DNA of 64,000 nucleotides from Chryseobacterium sp. GVT01B. Lineage in GTDB: Bacteria; Bacteroidota; Bacteroidia; Flavobacteriales; Weeksellaceae. Location of the stretch: NCBI RefSeq assembly GCF_019970045.1, contig NZ_JAHXYI010000006.1, forward strand, positions 310,001 to 374,000, read 5' to 3'. Position numbers and translations under genes: made by a program. Below, one piece after another: positions 43,609-52,792 of the stretch; position 1 is the first letter of the stretch; every line of letters starts with the position of its first letter. Below the pieces are notes generated by a model. The model saw only the letters and a list, made by a program, of their open reading frames with translations. It ran no database searches and was not told where the DNA came from.

Positions 43609-44176
43609 TATCAACATCCTTCAGACAGAAATCCTTTCAGACAACTGGTATACACTGAACAAAGTCACCTATTCTGTTTTGAAAAAGGATGGAACCACAG
43701 AAACTCAGAGCAGAGAAGCTTACGACCGTGGAAACGGAGCTGTTATTCTCCTTTACAACCAACTTTTAAACACGGTTATTCTAACCAGGCAATTCCGGCT
43801 GCCAACTTATATCAACGGAAATGAGACAGGAATGCTTATTGAAGCCTGTGCAGGACTTTTGGATAATGATAATCCGGAAGACTGTATAAAAAGGGAAACT
43901 GAAGAAGAAACCGGGTATAAAATTTCCAAAGTTGAAAAGATATTTGAAGCTTATATGTCTCCCGGATCTGTTACGGAAATCCTTCATTTCTTTATCGCTG
44001 AATATTCAAATGAAATGAAAATTACAGACGGCGGTGGATTGGAAGAGGAAGGCGAAAATATAGAAGTTCTGGAACTTTCTTTTGAAGAAACTCTGAAAAT
44101 GATTGATACAGGGGAAATCAAAGATGCTAAGACCATTATGCTTTTGCAGCATTTACGAATCAAAGGAGTTATGTAA
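43595..44176 (+). CDS. nudK: GDP-mannose pyrophosphatase
   Basis: A 193-residue NUDIX hydrolase strongly resembling E. coli NudK along its length: [35 protein letters not shown] and [24 protein letters not shown]. The last holds the Nudix box (RETEEETG), with the same NDxPE variation as NudK. It cleaves GDP-mannose and related nucleotide sugars. It is coupled to the deoxyribosyltransferase-like gene. Confidence 0.93.
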   Translation: MQNPDINILQTEILSDNWYTLNKVTYSVLKKDGTTETQSREAYDRGNGAVILLYNQLLNTVILTRQFRLPTYINGNETGMLIEACAGLLDNDNPEDCIKRETEEETGYKISKVEKIFEAYMSPGSVTEILHFFIAEYSNEMKITDGGGLEEEGENIEVLELSFEETLKMIDTGEIKDAKTIMLLQHLRIKGVM

Positions 44177-44210
44177 AATCAAGATATAATTGATCGATTA
44201 ATGATAAATA

Positions 44211-44888
44211 ATGAAGTTGTTGGGAACAAAAATCATTAAAGCAATAGCTGTATTTGCAGTATTAATTTTCAGTATTCTAATGCTGAAAACGATTTCCCAA
44301 TATATTTCTTTTGATAAAAACATCGGGTTTTTGGTTTTTAAGCAGCAGGTAGTCGGCAATCCGTATTGGATGGCTTTTTTCTATATTCATATTTTTTCTA
44401 TTACGCTTTGCCTTCTGGCTGGTCTTACACAGTTTTCAAATCGGTTTTTAGCTGAAAACAAAGATCTTCATAAGATCATTGGGAAAATATATGTTTACAA
44501 TATTCTGATCATCAATGTTCCGGCATGTTTTGTACTGGGACTTTTTTCAAATGGCGGCCTTATCGGAATTACAGGATTTCTGATTCAGGATGCTCTTTGG
44601 GCATATTTCACCATTGCTGCTGTACTTTTTATTAAAAAAGGAAATATCAACAGACATAGAACTTATATGATTCTAAGCTATGCGGTGACTACAACAGCCA
44701 TTACTTTCAGAATCGTTAAGCATTTGTTGTATAATGAAACGCAGCATGATTATGAACTTTTTTATGGACTGAATGTCTGGGCTGCCCTTTTGATCAACCT
44801 GACTATTGCTTATGTAATTCTCAAAAAAAATTGTTTGTTAACGGGAAAAATCCAGACTAGAAAGGAAAATATAGATACCAACAAATGA
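44211..44888 (+). CDS. DUF2306 membrane protein
   Basis: A 225-residue membrane protein with six or seven predicted helices. The pattern HKIIGKIYVYNI, followed by GLFSNGGLIGITGFLIQDALWAYFT and NRHRTYMILSYAVT, fits the DUF2306 family, whose members are thought to bind haem or pass electrons; that is not established. Its last 51 bases overlap a converging small gene. Confidence 0.85.
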   Translation: MKLLGTKIIKAIAVFAVLIFSILMLKTISQYISFDKNIGFLVFKQQVVGNPYWMAFFYIHIFSITLCLLAGLTQFSNRFLAENKDLHKIIGKIYVYNILIINVPACFVLGLFSNGGLIGITGFLIQDALWAYFTIAAVLFIKKGNINRHRTYMILSYAVTTTAITFRIVKHLLYNETQHDYELFYGLNVWAALLINLTIAYVILKKNCLLTGKIQTRKENIDTNK

Positions 44889-45038
44889 TACCAGAAAAAA
44901 AGATCCGATAAATATTAAGGTGTTGAAAAGTACTTCATACTTGTTATTTTGGGTCCATTTATTGAAAAAACGCATTATGAGATAAGCGATTCCTCCAAAA
45001 ACGGCAATAATAAAAAGAAGAAAAAAATAATAGATCAT
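44838..45038 (-). CDS. Small two-helix membrane protein, antisense overlap
   Basis: A 66-residue protein with two membrane helices (about 2-25 and 38-62) and a charged loop KWTQNNKYEV between them. Its 3' end overlaps the converging DUF2306 gene by 51 bases on the opposite strand. The hydrophobic pattern with a positive-inside loop supports a real gene, but no family is recognised, and part of the pattern could come from the antisense of another reading frame. Confidence 0.55.
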   Translation of the reverse strand: MIYYFFLLFIIAVFGGIAYLIMRFFNKWTQNNKYEVLFNTLIFIGSFFLVSFVGIYIFLSSLDFSR

Positions 45039-45157
45039 GGTTTTGTGTTAATTGGTGTAAATCTATTATTTTAAATCTAAAAAAACAATGAATAATAGTA
45101 ACAACAGGTTTACAAATAACTTTAATTTTGATCAGAATTGACACTTAAAAGCAAATT

Positions 45158-45538
45158 ATGGAAATAAAGAATCTTGACCACCTTGTCTTAACGGTTGCAG
45201 ATATTGATAAAACTATTGAATTCTATACGAATGTTATGGGATTTGAAGTCGTCATTTTCGGAGATAACAGAAAAGCATTGACCTTCGGAAATCAAAAGAT
45301 CAATCTGCATCAGAAAGGACATGAATTTGAGCCTAAAGCAGAACGTCCTACCAGCGGTTCCGCGGATCTTTGTTTTATTGCACAAACAGACATTCATCAT
45401 GTAATGGAAGAGCTCAGACAGAAAAATGTAGAAATCATTGAAGGAATTGTAGACAGAACCGGAGCTGTAGGAAAAATCAAATCGGTTTACTTTCGCGATC
45501 CTGATCAGAATCTTATTGAAGTAAGTAACTATTACTAA
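45158..45538 (+). CDS. VOC-family (glyoxalase-like) protein
   Basis: A 126-residue vicinal oxygen chelate protein. LDHLVLTVADIDKTIEFY at the start and FRDPDQNLIEV at the end are the family marks; the metal ligands would be His8, a central His and the last Glu. It resembles fosfomycin-resistance-like and virulence-linked VOC proteins annotated in many genomes; the true substrate is unknown. Confidence 0.9.
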   Translation: MEIKNLDHLVLTVADIDKTIEFYTNVMGFEVVIFGDNRKALTFGNQKINLHQKGHEFEPKAERPTSGSADLCFIAQTDIHHVMEELRQKNVEIIEGIVDRTGAVGKIKSVYFRDPDQNLIEVSNYY

Positions 45539-45697
45539 GCAAAAAAGACAATCTGTTTTGGTTTTTTTCTGACTATTTTTAAGCGTTTTATTCTCGTCGT
45601 TTTGGAAAAAACAAAATGCAGGTACAAAATCTTTATAAAATATGAGAATTCTATTGAGAAAATCTATTTAATTCTTTATATTTTGAATTTAAAGCGT

Positions 45698-45705
45698 TAA
45701 TTTTG
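45698..45705 (+). promoter_or_regulatory. -7 promoter element (TAATTTTG)
   Basis: TAATTTTG, an exact TAnnTTTG match, 44 bases before the start at 45750 of the exported protein. Confidence 0.4.
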
Positions 45706-45749
45706 CACTGAAATTCAGAAAATTCGGATTCTTTCAACAGGTTATGTAC

Positions 45750-46514
45750 ATGAAAAAAATGATGATCGGGCTTGCTTTGGCCTTATCCATTACTATTTGG
45801 GGGCAAAAAACTCCTGCAAAAGCAAACAATCTGACACCTTACAGCTATCAGACTTTTAATTGTGATAATAAGGGGTATTTTGATTCGGCTAAATATAAAA
45901 AAGAAGAAATAGACGGAGTCAATAAGCTTTTGTATCAGTTCAATGGGGTTGTATTTGATACCCGACCTGTTTTTAAACTTTCCCAGCTTGAAGAAATCCG
46001 CCAAAACAGAGAAGTTTATTTACAGGAACTGGAGAAGCAATATGAAGAAAAGAAAAAGGAATTGTACAGCCTTAAAGTCATTGATCTTCCAAGATGGAAA
46101 AAATTAATGGAGGAAACCATTGATTCTTTTGAAAATGAATACCAGCTGAATAAAGAAGAAATCCTGGCTTATTCTGATCCTTCCACACTTAAAAACAGTA
46201 AATATTACAACACCTGCAGAGAACAGATTGATGCAATATCCTCTCCAGACCGAGAAAAGATGTTTATCGCATGGAAAAACTACACTGAGCTTAAAAGTAA
46301 AAATAATGCTGATCCGAAAAGTGTAATGGCGAGATTTGATGTCAAAATGAATGATCCACAGAAAGAAGATTATGCGCTGATAGATCTTATCGGCCTTGGT
46401 TTTCACAATTGTGCCAACAGCAGTTTCAGACAGAAACGTGAGGATGAGGTAACTTCTTACAAGGATTTTGACAAGATCTTTACGAAGCTGAAGAGAACTT
46501 GTGATGAACCATAA
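45750..46514 (+). CDS. Exported protein of unknown function
   Basis: A 254-residue protein with a signal peptide (MKKMMIGLALALSITIWGQ). I use the ATG at 45750; an in-frame ATG lies six bases upstream. The centre (about 65-125) is strongly helical and Glu/Lys-rich (LQELEKQYEEKKKELYSLK) and may form a coiled coil. No known domain is seen. Terminator-like DNA follows. Confidence 0.78.
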   Translation: MKKMMIGLALALSITIWGQKTPAKANNLTPYSYQTFNCDNKGYFDSAKYKKEEIDGVNKLLYQFNGVVFDTRPVFKLSQLEEIRQNREVYLQELEKQYEEKKKELYSLKVIDLPRWKKLMEETIDSFENEYQLNKEEILAYSDPSTLKNSKYYNTCREQIDAISSPDREKMFIAWKNYTELKSKNNADPKSVMARFDVKMNDPQKEDYALIDLIGLGFHNCANSSFRQKREDEVTSYKDFDKIFTKLKRTCDEP

Positions 46515-46554
46515 TATTGATTCAAAAATCAAAAGATTTAATGATTAAAATATA

Positions 46555-46583
46555 AAAACAGTACTCCGATTGGGTACTGTTTT
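46555..46583 (+). terminator. Terminator after the exported protein gene
   Basis: AAAACAGTAC (46555-46564) pairs with GTACTGTTTT (46574-46583) around a 9-base loop, followed by T residues. Confidence 0.75.
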
Positions 46584-46701
46584 TTATTTGCAGTTATTTT
46601 ATAAAGAACGGTTAAGAAACGGTTAAAGCAGGGTTAATAGATGGTTATTTCTTTGTGGAAGCAACAATTACAATTATTTTCGTTCATATAAAACTAATTC
46701 C

Positions 46702-47595
46702 ATGAAACTCATTACTATTATTCTGACCTTGTTATTTTCTGTAACATCAGCTCAAAATAAACCTGTTATCCTACCCTTTTCTCTGGAAAACAATTCTGTT
46801 TATCTCTACTGCAAAGTCAATACAACCGACAGTATAAAGTTCCTGTTTGATACAGGTGCCAATGGTTCTGTCATCAATATCAATGCAAAGAAAAAAGTAC
46901 CGCTTAACATTGATGGAAAGTCTGAAAATAAGGGCTCAAACGGGGTAAATATGGTTGATTACAGCAGCCATAATACAGTGCAGTTTGGAAGCATTCAGAA
47001 AAACGATATACAGTTTGCTCTTATTCCTTATGGTTCTGCAGATTTTGACGGAGTTTTCGGAACAGACCTGATGAAAGGAAAAATCATTGAAATTGATTAT
47101 CATAAAAATGAAATCCGTTTTTATGAAGAAAATGACCGATCTATTGATTTAATAGGATATGAGAAAGTAAAACTGCACATGATTGACAACTATCCGACAG
47201 TAGAAAGCAGTATGATAGTGTATGGTAAGGAATATTCAGGATTCTTTGGCCTCGACAGCGGAGCGGATGATGTACTTACAATAGCTTCTCCTTTCGCAAA
47301 AAAGAATACGTTGGTAAAAGCTATGAAAACCATCGGCAAGGCTACAGCAAGAGGTTCTGATGGCTCTGTATATGAAATGCCTGTTGTTCTCTCCCCAGCT
47401 GTAAAATTCGCCCAGAAATATCTTTATAACCTCCCGATTACCCTTTCCGGCTCTACAGAGGGAATAGATTCTACAGAAAAAATGGCCGGTTTTTTTGGAA
47501 ATCAGTTTTTAAAAAGATTCAATACTGTGATTGATTTTAAGAACGGGTTTATTTATTTTAAGTTAAATAAAAACCTGTACTCGGAGTTTAATTAG
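46702..47595 (+). CDS. Exported aspartyl protease-like protein with two catalytic motifs
   Basis: A 297-residue protein with a signal peptide (MKLITIILTLLFSVTSAQ). It has two retropepsin-like D-T/S-G motifs: Asp50 in FLFDTGANGSVI and Asp185 in FFGLDSGADDVLTI, each followed by a beta-rich half. Two motifs in one chain allow a pepsin-like two-lobed active site, so the chain need not dimerise. Its target is unknown. Confidence 0.88.
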   Translation: MKLITIILTLLFSVTSAQNKPVILPFSLENNSVYLYCKVNTTDSIKFLFDTGANGSVININAKKKVPLNIDGKSENKGSNGVNMVDYSSHNTVQFGSIQKNDIQFALIPYGSADFDGVFGTDLMKGKIIEIDYHKNEIRFYEENDRSIDLIGYEKVKLHMIDNYPTVESSMIVYGKEYSGFFGLDSGADDVLTIASPFAKKNTLVKAMKTIGKATARGSDGSVYEMPVVLSPAVKFAQKYLYNLPITLSGSTEGIDSTEKMAGFFGNQFLKRFNTVIDFKNGFIYFKLNKNLYSEFN

Positions 47596-47711
47596 CTGTA
47601 AAAGTTGATTATACATATTCTATAAGCTTATATCGAGTCCATTTCACCTATCTTAAAATAACCCAAATAAATTAATAATGAATAAGTTATGATTTTATGG
47701 ATTTAATTTCT

Positions 47712-47719
47712 TAATTTTG
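47712..47719 (+). promoter_or_regulatory. -7 promoter element (TAATTTTG)
   Basis: TAATTTTG, an exact TAnnTTTG match, 25 bases before the DnaJ-KTSC ATG. Confidence 0.45.
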
Positions 47720-47744
47720 CACCCCGAAAATAAGGTTTAGAGAT

Positions 47745-48191
47745 ATGAAAAAAATTGGTGAACACAGAACACTTCTTGGAGTAGATAAAAATGTTACTTT
47801 AAAAGAATTAAAGACTATTTACAGAAATGTGATGAAAGATACACATCCTGATAAATTCATTAATGATGAAGCCGGAAAAATAGAAGCAGAAGAAAAAAGC
47901 AAGTCTGTGATTGAGGCGTATCACTTTTTGGTAAGTATTAATTCTGAAACACAGGAAAAATACAAAGAAGAATATACTGAAACCATTACAAAATCTAACA
48001 TCCAGGATTTCTATCTTGAGAAGTCAATTTTAATGGTTCAGCATCTGAACGGAAATATGTATGAGTATATGGGAGTTCCAAGAAATACGTATATCAAAAT
48101 GGTCAACGCTGATTCACCAAGCCGTTTTGCAAGAAGACACATCTATGGAAACTTTATCTATAGAAAGTCCGGAGAGGCTATGGCAGATTAA
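47745..48191 (+). CDS. J-domain and KTSC domain protein
   Basis: A 148-residue protein. Residues 1-65 form a J-like domain with the HPD motif (His34-Pro-Asp36) that stimulates DnaK. Residues about 90-145 look like a KTSC domain (YEYMGVPRNTYIKMV, then GNFIYRK). KTSC domains occur with lysyl-tRNA synthetase and nucleases. The pairing suggests a DnaK-linked role in nucleic acid handling, but no function is proven. Confidence 0.8.
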   Translation: MKKIGEHRTLLGVDKNVTLKELKTIYRNVMKDTHPDKFINDEAGKIEAEEKSKSVIEAYHFLVSINSETQEKYKEEYTETITKSNIQDFYLEKSILMVQHLNGNMYEYMGVPRNTYIKMVNADSPSRFARRHIYGNFIYRKSGEAMAD

Positions 48192-48271
48192 TTTTTTCTA
48201 CATTACAATATAGAAGAGCTTTCAGTGCATACTGGAAGCTTTTTTGTTGTCAAAAACCGGATATTATGTTT

Positions 48272-48446
48272 GGACTAAAGCCAATATTAGGTCCTATACA
48301 GTTAAGCAGGCTTTAGCCCACTCCTATTGAACATCTTCTTACTGCGTGATTAACGGAGGCAAAATATTTTTATTATATAATTAATTATCAATAGAAATGG
48401 GCTTTAGCCCAATTAGATGAACAAACATCATCCGACGGCTTTAGCC
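48272..48446. repeat. Cluster of GGCTTTAGCC palindromic repeats
   Basis: Copies are GGACTAAAGCC (48272-48282), GGCTTTAGCC (48309-48318), GGGCTTTAGCCC (48399-48410) and GGCTTTAGCC (48437-48446). The last two are 26 bases apart, as in the second cluster at 56.5 kb. They are intergenic and resemble REP or small MITE units. No transposase is nearby. Confidence 0.75.
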
Positions 48447-48471
48447 AAAACAATCTTTAATCAGCATCAAA

Positions 48472-48500
48472 AAAGCGCCTCAGAAAATCTGAAGCGCTTT
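48472..48500 (-). terminator. Terminator of the RND efflux operon
   Basis: AAAGCGCCTCAGA pairs with TCTGAAGCGCTTT with one G-T-type mismatch and a 3-base loop. A T run follows on the minus strand. Confidence 0.7.
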
Positions 48501-48522
48501 CGGTTAATTAAAGGCTTAATAT

Positions 48523-51500
48523 TTATTTATCTACATGTTTCGAAGTGAATCCGTCTTCGCTTAGCTCTCTATGTACATAATCGGCTTTCATTTCAGTTTC
48601 GTAATCCACTTTTTCATGTTTGCCCATTCTTCTTAAGATAGAGTCAAATAATGAATATACTACTGGTACAATAATTAGAGTCAGGAATAATGACGATGTC
48701 AAACCACCAATAATTACCCAAGCTAATCCATTGTTCATTTCTGCTCCGGCTCCTTTCGCAATTGCAATCGGGATCATACCGAAGATCATCGCAATAGTGG
48801 TCATAAGGATTGGACGAAGACGTGCATGATTGGCCTGAATCAAAGCATCATGCGTACTTGCACCAGCTTCTTTTCTCATATTCGCAAAGTCGACAATCAT
48901 AATTGCATTCTTCGCAACCAAACCAATCAACATGATCATCCCCAGCATCGTAAATATATTTAATGAATTTCCGGTGATGGCAAGAATTACCATTACTCCG
49001 ATCAATGCCAGAGGAATAGAGAATAATACCACAAACGGATATACAAATGAGTCATATAATGAAACCATTACCAAATAAACCAATACAATAGCAGCCATCA
49101 ATGCAATCCCTAAAGTACCGAAACCTTCGGTCTGATTTTCCATATCACCACTCCAGATGTAGCTTACTCCTGCCGGTTTGGTCTTTTCGTTATCCATAAA
49201 TTTAGCAGCCCACTCATTGGCAACATCTCCTACAGGACGACCTACTACTTTAGATTTTACCTTCACAGAAGGGGCTTTATCTCTACGCTCCAACAAACTT
49301 GGTCCTGATCCCATTTTCACTTCCGCAAACTGACTCAATCTTATCTGTTCTCCTTTAGGATTGGTAAACATAAGATTTCTTACATCTTCAATAGACTTTC
49401 TGTTTGCATCACCAAAACGGATATTAATATCATATTCATATTCTCCGGCTCTGAATTTTCCGTCTGTATTTCCGTTAAATGCGGTCTGCATTGTTTGTCC
49501 TACACTCGAAAGGTTTAAGCCTAAAGAGGCCATCTTATCTCTGTCGATATTCACCTGTACTTCAGGACTACCAGCATCAGTTGATAATTCTGCATCTACA
49601 GAACCGGGAACTTTTTTAAGTAACTCAAGAATTCTGTTGGCTTCTTTATTTGCGGTTTCATTATCCTGAGCAGTCACTACCATTTCAATTGGTGCATTAT
49701 CTGCTCCCATTAATCCGATTGGTGCCGTTTTAAATTCAACTCCTGTGAATTTTTCTTCTAAGGCTCTCTTAATTCTTGCAGACTTGATATCTGTGCTTTC
49801 ATTACGCTCAGATTTATCTACCAAAATCACCTGAATCTCTGACTGGTACAAAGTAGCCTGTGCTCCACCAAAACCTGATGACTGCTGACCAACTGTGGTG
49901 ATCATATCTACAACATCTTTGTCTTCTCTCAGATATTTTTCAACGGCAAGAGTAACCTGATTGGTTTTTTCTACAGAAGCATCTTTTGGTAATTCCATCT
50001 GAACAAGGAATTGCCCTCTATCCATTTTAGGGAAGAATTCACCTCCGATGAAACCAAATGCAACCAACATAAATGAAGAGATCAAAATAATAAATGTTAT
50101 AATAACCGTCATTACTCTTCTTAATGTTGTTTTCAGACACCATTCCAGAATTCCTGTGATCCAGTGTGTGAATTTTTCCAATTGTTTTTCGAACCAGAGA
50201 ATAAACTTCTCAAAAGGATTTTTACCTGAAAGGTGCACCAATTTACCATATCTTGAAGATAGCCAAGGAATAATCGTAAATGACGCCAATAATGAGAACA
50301 TTGTCGCAATAACTACGGTAACGCAGAACTGCGCCAGGATATCAGCAACCAATCCTGAACTCATCGCAATCGGTAAGAATACCACCACGATTACCAATGT
50401 AATTGCCGTTACGGTAAATCCAATTTCTGAAGCACCATCGTATGCCGCACGAATTCTGCTTTTTCCCATCTCCATGTGACGATAAACGTTCTCTAAAACT
50501 ACAATCGCATCATCCACAAGAATACCAACAACTAATGAAAGTCCAAGTAAACTCATTAAGTTTAAGGTATATCCCATCAGATACATTCCAATTACCGTTG
50601 CAATCAATGACATCGGAATAGAAACCATTACGATAAATGCATTTCTGATGTTATGAAGGAACAATAACATTACTACTGCTACCAGAATAATCGCTAAGAA
50701 TAAATCGAAAATTACATGGTCTGCGGCTTCAAGTGTAAAGTCTGTTGTATCATCTACAATATTGATCTTAATCGCCTGAGTTTTATAATTGGTCTGAACA
50801 TCAGCGATTGTTTTCTTAATTAATTCTGAAACTGAAACCGCATTGGCATCAGATTGTTTTTTAACCTGAAGTAAAATCGTTGAACTCTGGTTATATCTTG
50901 CCACTTTCTCCACATCTTTCTGTGTATCGAAAACGGTTGCAATATCAGATAAACGCACCTGAGCTCCATTTTTATTGGAAACAACAAGATTATTCATTTC
51001 AGCAACATTTTTATACTTTCCAGAAAGTCTGATCGTAGATCTTGAAGTCCTTGTTTTCAAAGCTCCTGTTGGAAAATCCAGATTGGAAGAAAGAATTGCC
51101 TGCTGTACATCTGCGATCGCAAGACCGTATCCCTGCATTTTCTTCTCATCTAAGCTTACCTGAATTTCTCTTTCCTGTCCACCTACAAGATCTACCTGAG
51201 CTACACCGTTTACACGGGAAAAAATAGGCTCGATTTTTTTATCTAAAAGATCATAAAGATCTTTATTATTCAGTTTATTACTGGAAATACTCAAAGTCAT
51301 GATCGGGAGATCATCCAATGAAAATTTTTGCAAAGAAGGAGGATCTGCATCGTCGGGAAGATCTGCCAAAATAGCATTTACTTTTCTCTGTGCATCATTC
51401 AAAGCATAGTTTACATCGGCACCGGTATTCAGCTGAACCATAATAACCGATAAACTTTCGTAAGATGAAGATTCTACTTTTTTCACGTTTTCCAAAGAAC

Positions 51501-51714
51501 CAACGGCATCTTCAATTTTTCGGGTTACCGAAGTTTCCACCTCAGAAGGTGAAGCTCCCGGATATACCGTAGAAATGGTTACCATATTGGTTTCAAACTT
51601 TGGAATCAACTCATACCCCATCATGGAGTAACTTAATAAACCACCCAGCGTAAGTATCGTAAATAATACGATAACCAGCGATGGCCTTTTAATGGATATT
51701 TCTGCTAACTTCAT
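48523..51714 (-). CDS. RND efflux transporter permease (AcrB/HAE1 type)
   Basis: A 1063-residue inner-membrane RND pump, proton-driven, with about 12 helices and two large periplasmic loops. It starts ISIKRPSLVIVLFTILTLGG (first helix). The helix-4 region has GILVDDAIVVLENVYRHME, holding the paired Asp residues of the proton relay, and the second half has VKNAIMIVDFANM. It forms an efflux complex with the adaptor and TolC genes that precede it on the same transcript. Substrates are unknown. Confidence 0.95.
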   Translation of the reverse strand: MKLAEISIKRPSLVIVLFTILTLGGLLSYSMMGYELIPKFETNMVTISTVYPGASPSEVETSVTRKIEDAVGSLENVKKVESSSYESLSVIMVQLNTGADVNYALNDAQRKVNAILADLPDDADPPSLQKFSLDDLPIMTLSISSNKLNNKDLYDLLDKKIEPIFSRVNGVAQVDLVGGQEREIQVSLDEKKMQGYGLAIADVQQAILSSNLDFPTGALKTRTSRSTIRLSGKYKNVAEMNNLVVSNKNGAQVRLSDIATVFDTQKDVEKVARYNQSSTILLQVKKQSDANAVSVSELIKKTIADVQTNYKTQAIKINIVDDTTDFTLEAADHVIFDLFLAIILVAVVMLLFLHNIRNAFIVMVSIPMSLIATVIGMYLMGYTLNLMSLLGLSLVVGILVDDAIVVLENVYRHMEMGKSRIRAAYDGASEIGFTVTAITLVIVVVFLPIAMSSGLVADILAQFCVTVVIATMFSLLASFTIIPWLSSRYGKLVHLSGKNPFEKFILWFEKQLEKFTHWITGILEWCLKTTLRRVMTVIITFIILISSFMLVAFGFIGGEFFPKMDRGQFLVQMELPKDASVEKTNQVTLAVEKYLREDKDVVDMITTVGQQSSGFGGAQATLYQSEIQVILVDKSERNESTDIKSARIKRALEEKFTGVEFKTAPIGLMGADNAPIEMVVTAQDNETANKEANRILELLKKVPGSVDAELSTDAGSPEVQVNIDRDKMASLGLNLSSVGQTMQTAFNGNTDGKFRAGEYEYDINIRFGDANRKSIEDVRNLMFTNPKGEQIRLSQFAEVKMGSGPSLLERRDKAPSVKVKSKVVGRPVGDVANEWAAKFMDNEKTKPAGVSYIWSGDMENQTEGFGTLGIALMAAIVLVYLVMVSLYDSFVYPFVVLFSIPLALIGVMVILAITGNSLNIFTMLGMIMLIGLVAKNAIMIVDFANMRKEAGASTHDALIQANHARLRPILMTTIAMIFGMIPIAIAKGAGAEMNNGLAWVIIGGLTSSLFLTLIIVPVVYSLFDSILRRMGKHEKVDYETEMKADYVHRELSEDGFTSKHVDK

Positions 51715-51721
51715 CTTCTGC

Positions 51722-52783
51722 TTACTTTACGATATTGATTTTCGAACCATTATCAAGGTTAATCTGTCCGCTGGTAACCACCTGCTCACCTCCATTCAAT
51801 CCGCTTAAGATCTGAACTTTATCGCCATATACTTTTCCGGTCTGAACTTTAATTAATTTAGCTGTACCATTGTTTACAATGAATAACTGACCTGAGCTTA
51901 CTCCATTTACAAAAGCTTCTGCAGGAACAGTCAACATATTTTGGGTTTCAGCACCGTGATTGGTTTTGAATGTAGCAGTTGCATACATCCCTGCTTTTAG
52001 ATTACCTCTGTTCTGAACCTCAATTTCAACCGGGAAATTTAAAGTAGCATCACTCTTAGGAGCAATGAATGTAATTCTACCGCTGAAAGAGTCTTCTGGT
52101 AAAACGTTAACATTAATTGGAACTTCCTGACCCAATGCAATTCTTCCAACCTGGCTTTCGTCTACCAATACAGAAAGTTTAAGACTGTTGATATTAACAA
52201 TTTCAAACATGGAAGTCCCTATAGAAACTACAGTCCCCGGTTCTACCATTTTTTTATTGATCGTACCGCTAATTCCTGCACGGATACTTGTATCGTTTAC
52301 TTTTACGCTTTGTGCTTTAACTGCTGCCTGCATATTTTTCAACTGTAATCTTGAATTATCAAGCTGTTGCTTTGTAACGCCACCTGTCTTGTATGCATTT
52401 TCATAACGTTGGTTATCTATAATAGCATTCTGAAGGTTATTCTGTGCCTGAGTAACATCCACTTCGATAGCATCTCTTTTGATCGTTGCTAACACCTGAC
52501 CTGCACTAACTCTTGAACCTTCTTTTACCAAAACATTTACGATACGTCCTGAGATTTCAGAAGACTGGTTCATTTCCTGTTTAGGAATGAAAGTTCCGTT
52601 GGCTGAGTAGTCTGTATCAATATTTTCTCTTGTAACGGTTACAATATTAACGTTGATTTTATCTACCTGCTTGGCAACTTCTTTTACTTCCTTATTCTGC
52701 TTTTCTTTGTTCCCGGCAATCTTATACGCGGCTAAACCTATAAGTACAGCTGCTACGATGATATATATTAAAGTTTTTTTCAT
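51722..52783 (-). CDS. RND periplasmic adaptor (membrane fusion protein)
   Basis: A 353-residue adaptor. An N-terminal membrane anchor (LIYIIVAAVLIGLAAYKIA) is followed by a lipoyl-like half (VLVKEGSRVSAGQVLATI), a helical hairpin (about 110-165), the second lipoyl half and a beta-barrel with LDNGSKINIVK at the end. It bridges the pump and TolC. It lies seven bases before the pump gene and ten after the outer-membrane gene. Confidence 0.94.
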   Translation of the reverse strand: MKKTLIYIIVAAVLIGLAAYKIAGNKEKQNKEVKEVAKQVDKINVNIVTVTRENIDTDYSANGTFIPKQEMNQSSEISGRIVNVLVKEGSRVSAGQVLATIKRDAIEVDVTQAQNNLQNAIIDNQRYENAYKTGGVTKQQLDNSRLQLKNMQAAVKAQSVKVNDTSIRAGISGTINKKMVEPGTVVSIGTSMFEIVNINSLKLSVLVDESQVGRIALGQEVPINVNVLPEDSFSGRITFIAPKSDATLNFPVEIEVQNRGNLKAGMYATATFKTNHGAETQNMLTVPAEAFVNGVSSGQLFIVNNGTAKLIKVQTGKVYGDKVQILSGLNGGEQVVTSGQINLDNGSKINIVK

Positions 52784-52792
52784 TTTAGTTTA

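Larger units (their letters stand above)
48192..48522. other. 331-bp intergenic region with palindromic repeats
   Basis: The region holds four copies of a GGCTTTAGCC-type word and the terminator of the efflux operon (both listed). No gene is seen. Confidence 0.7.
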
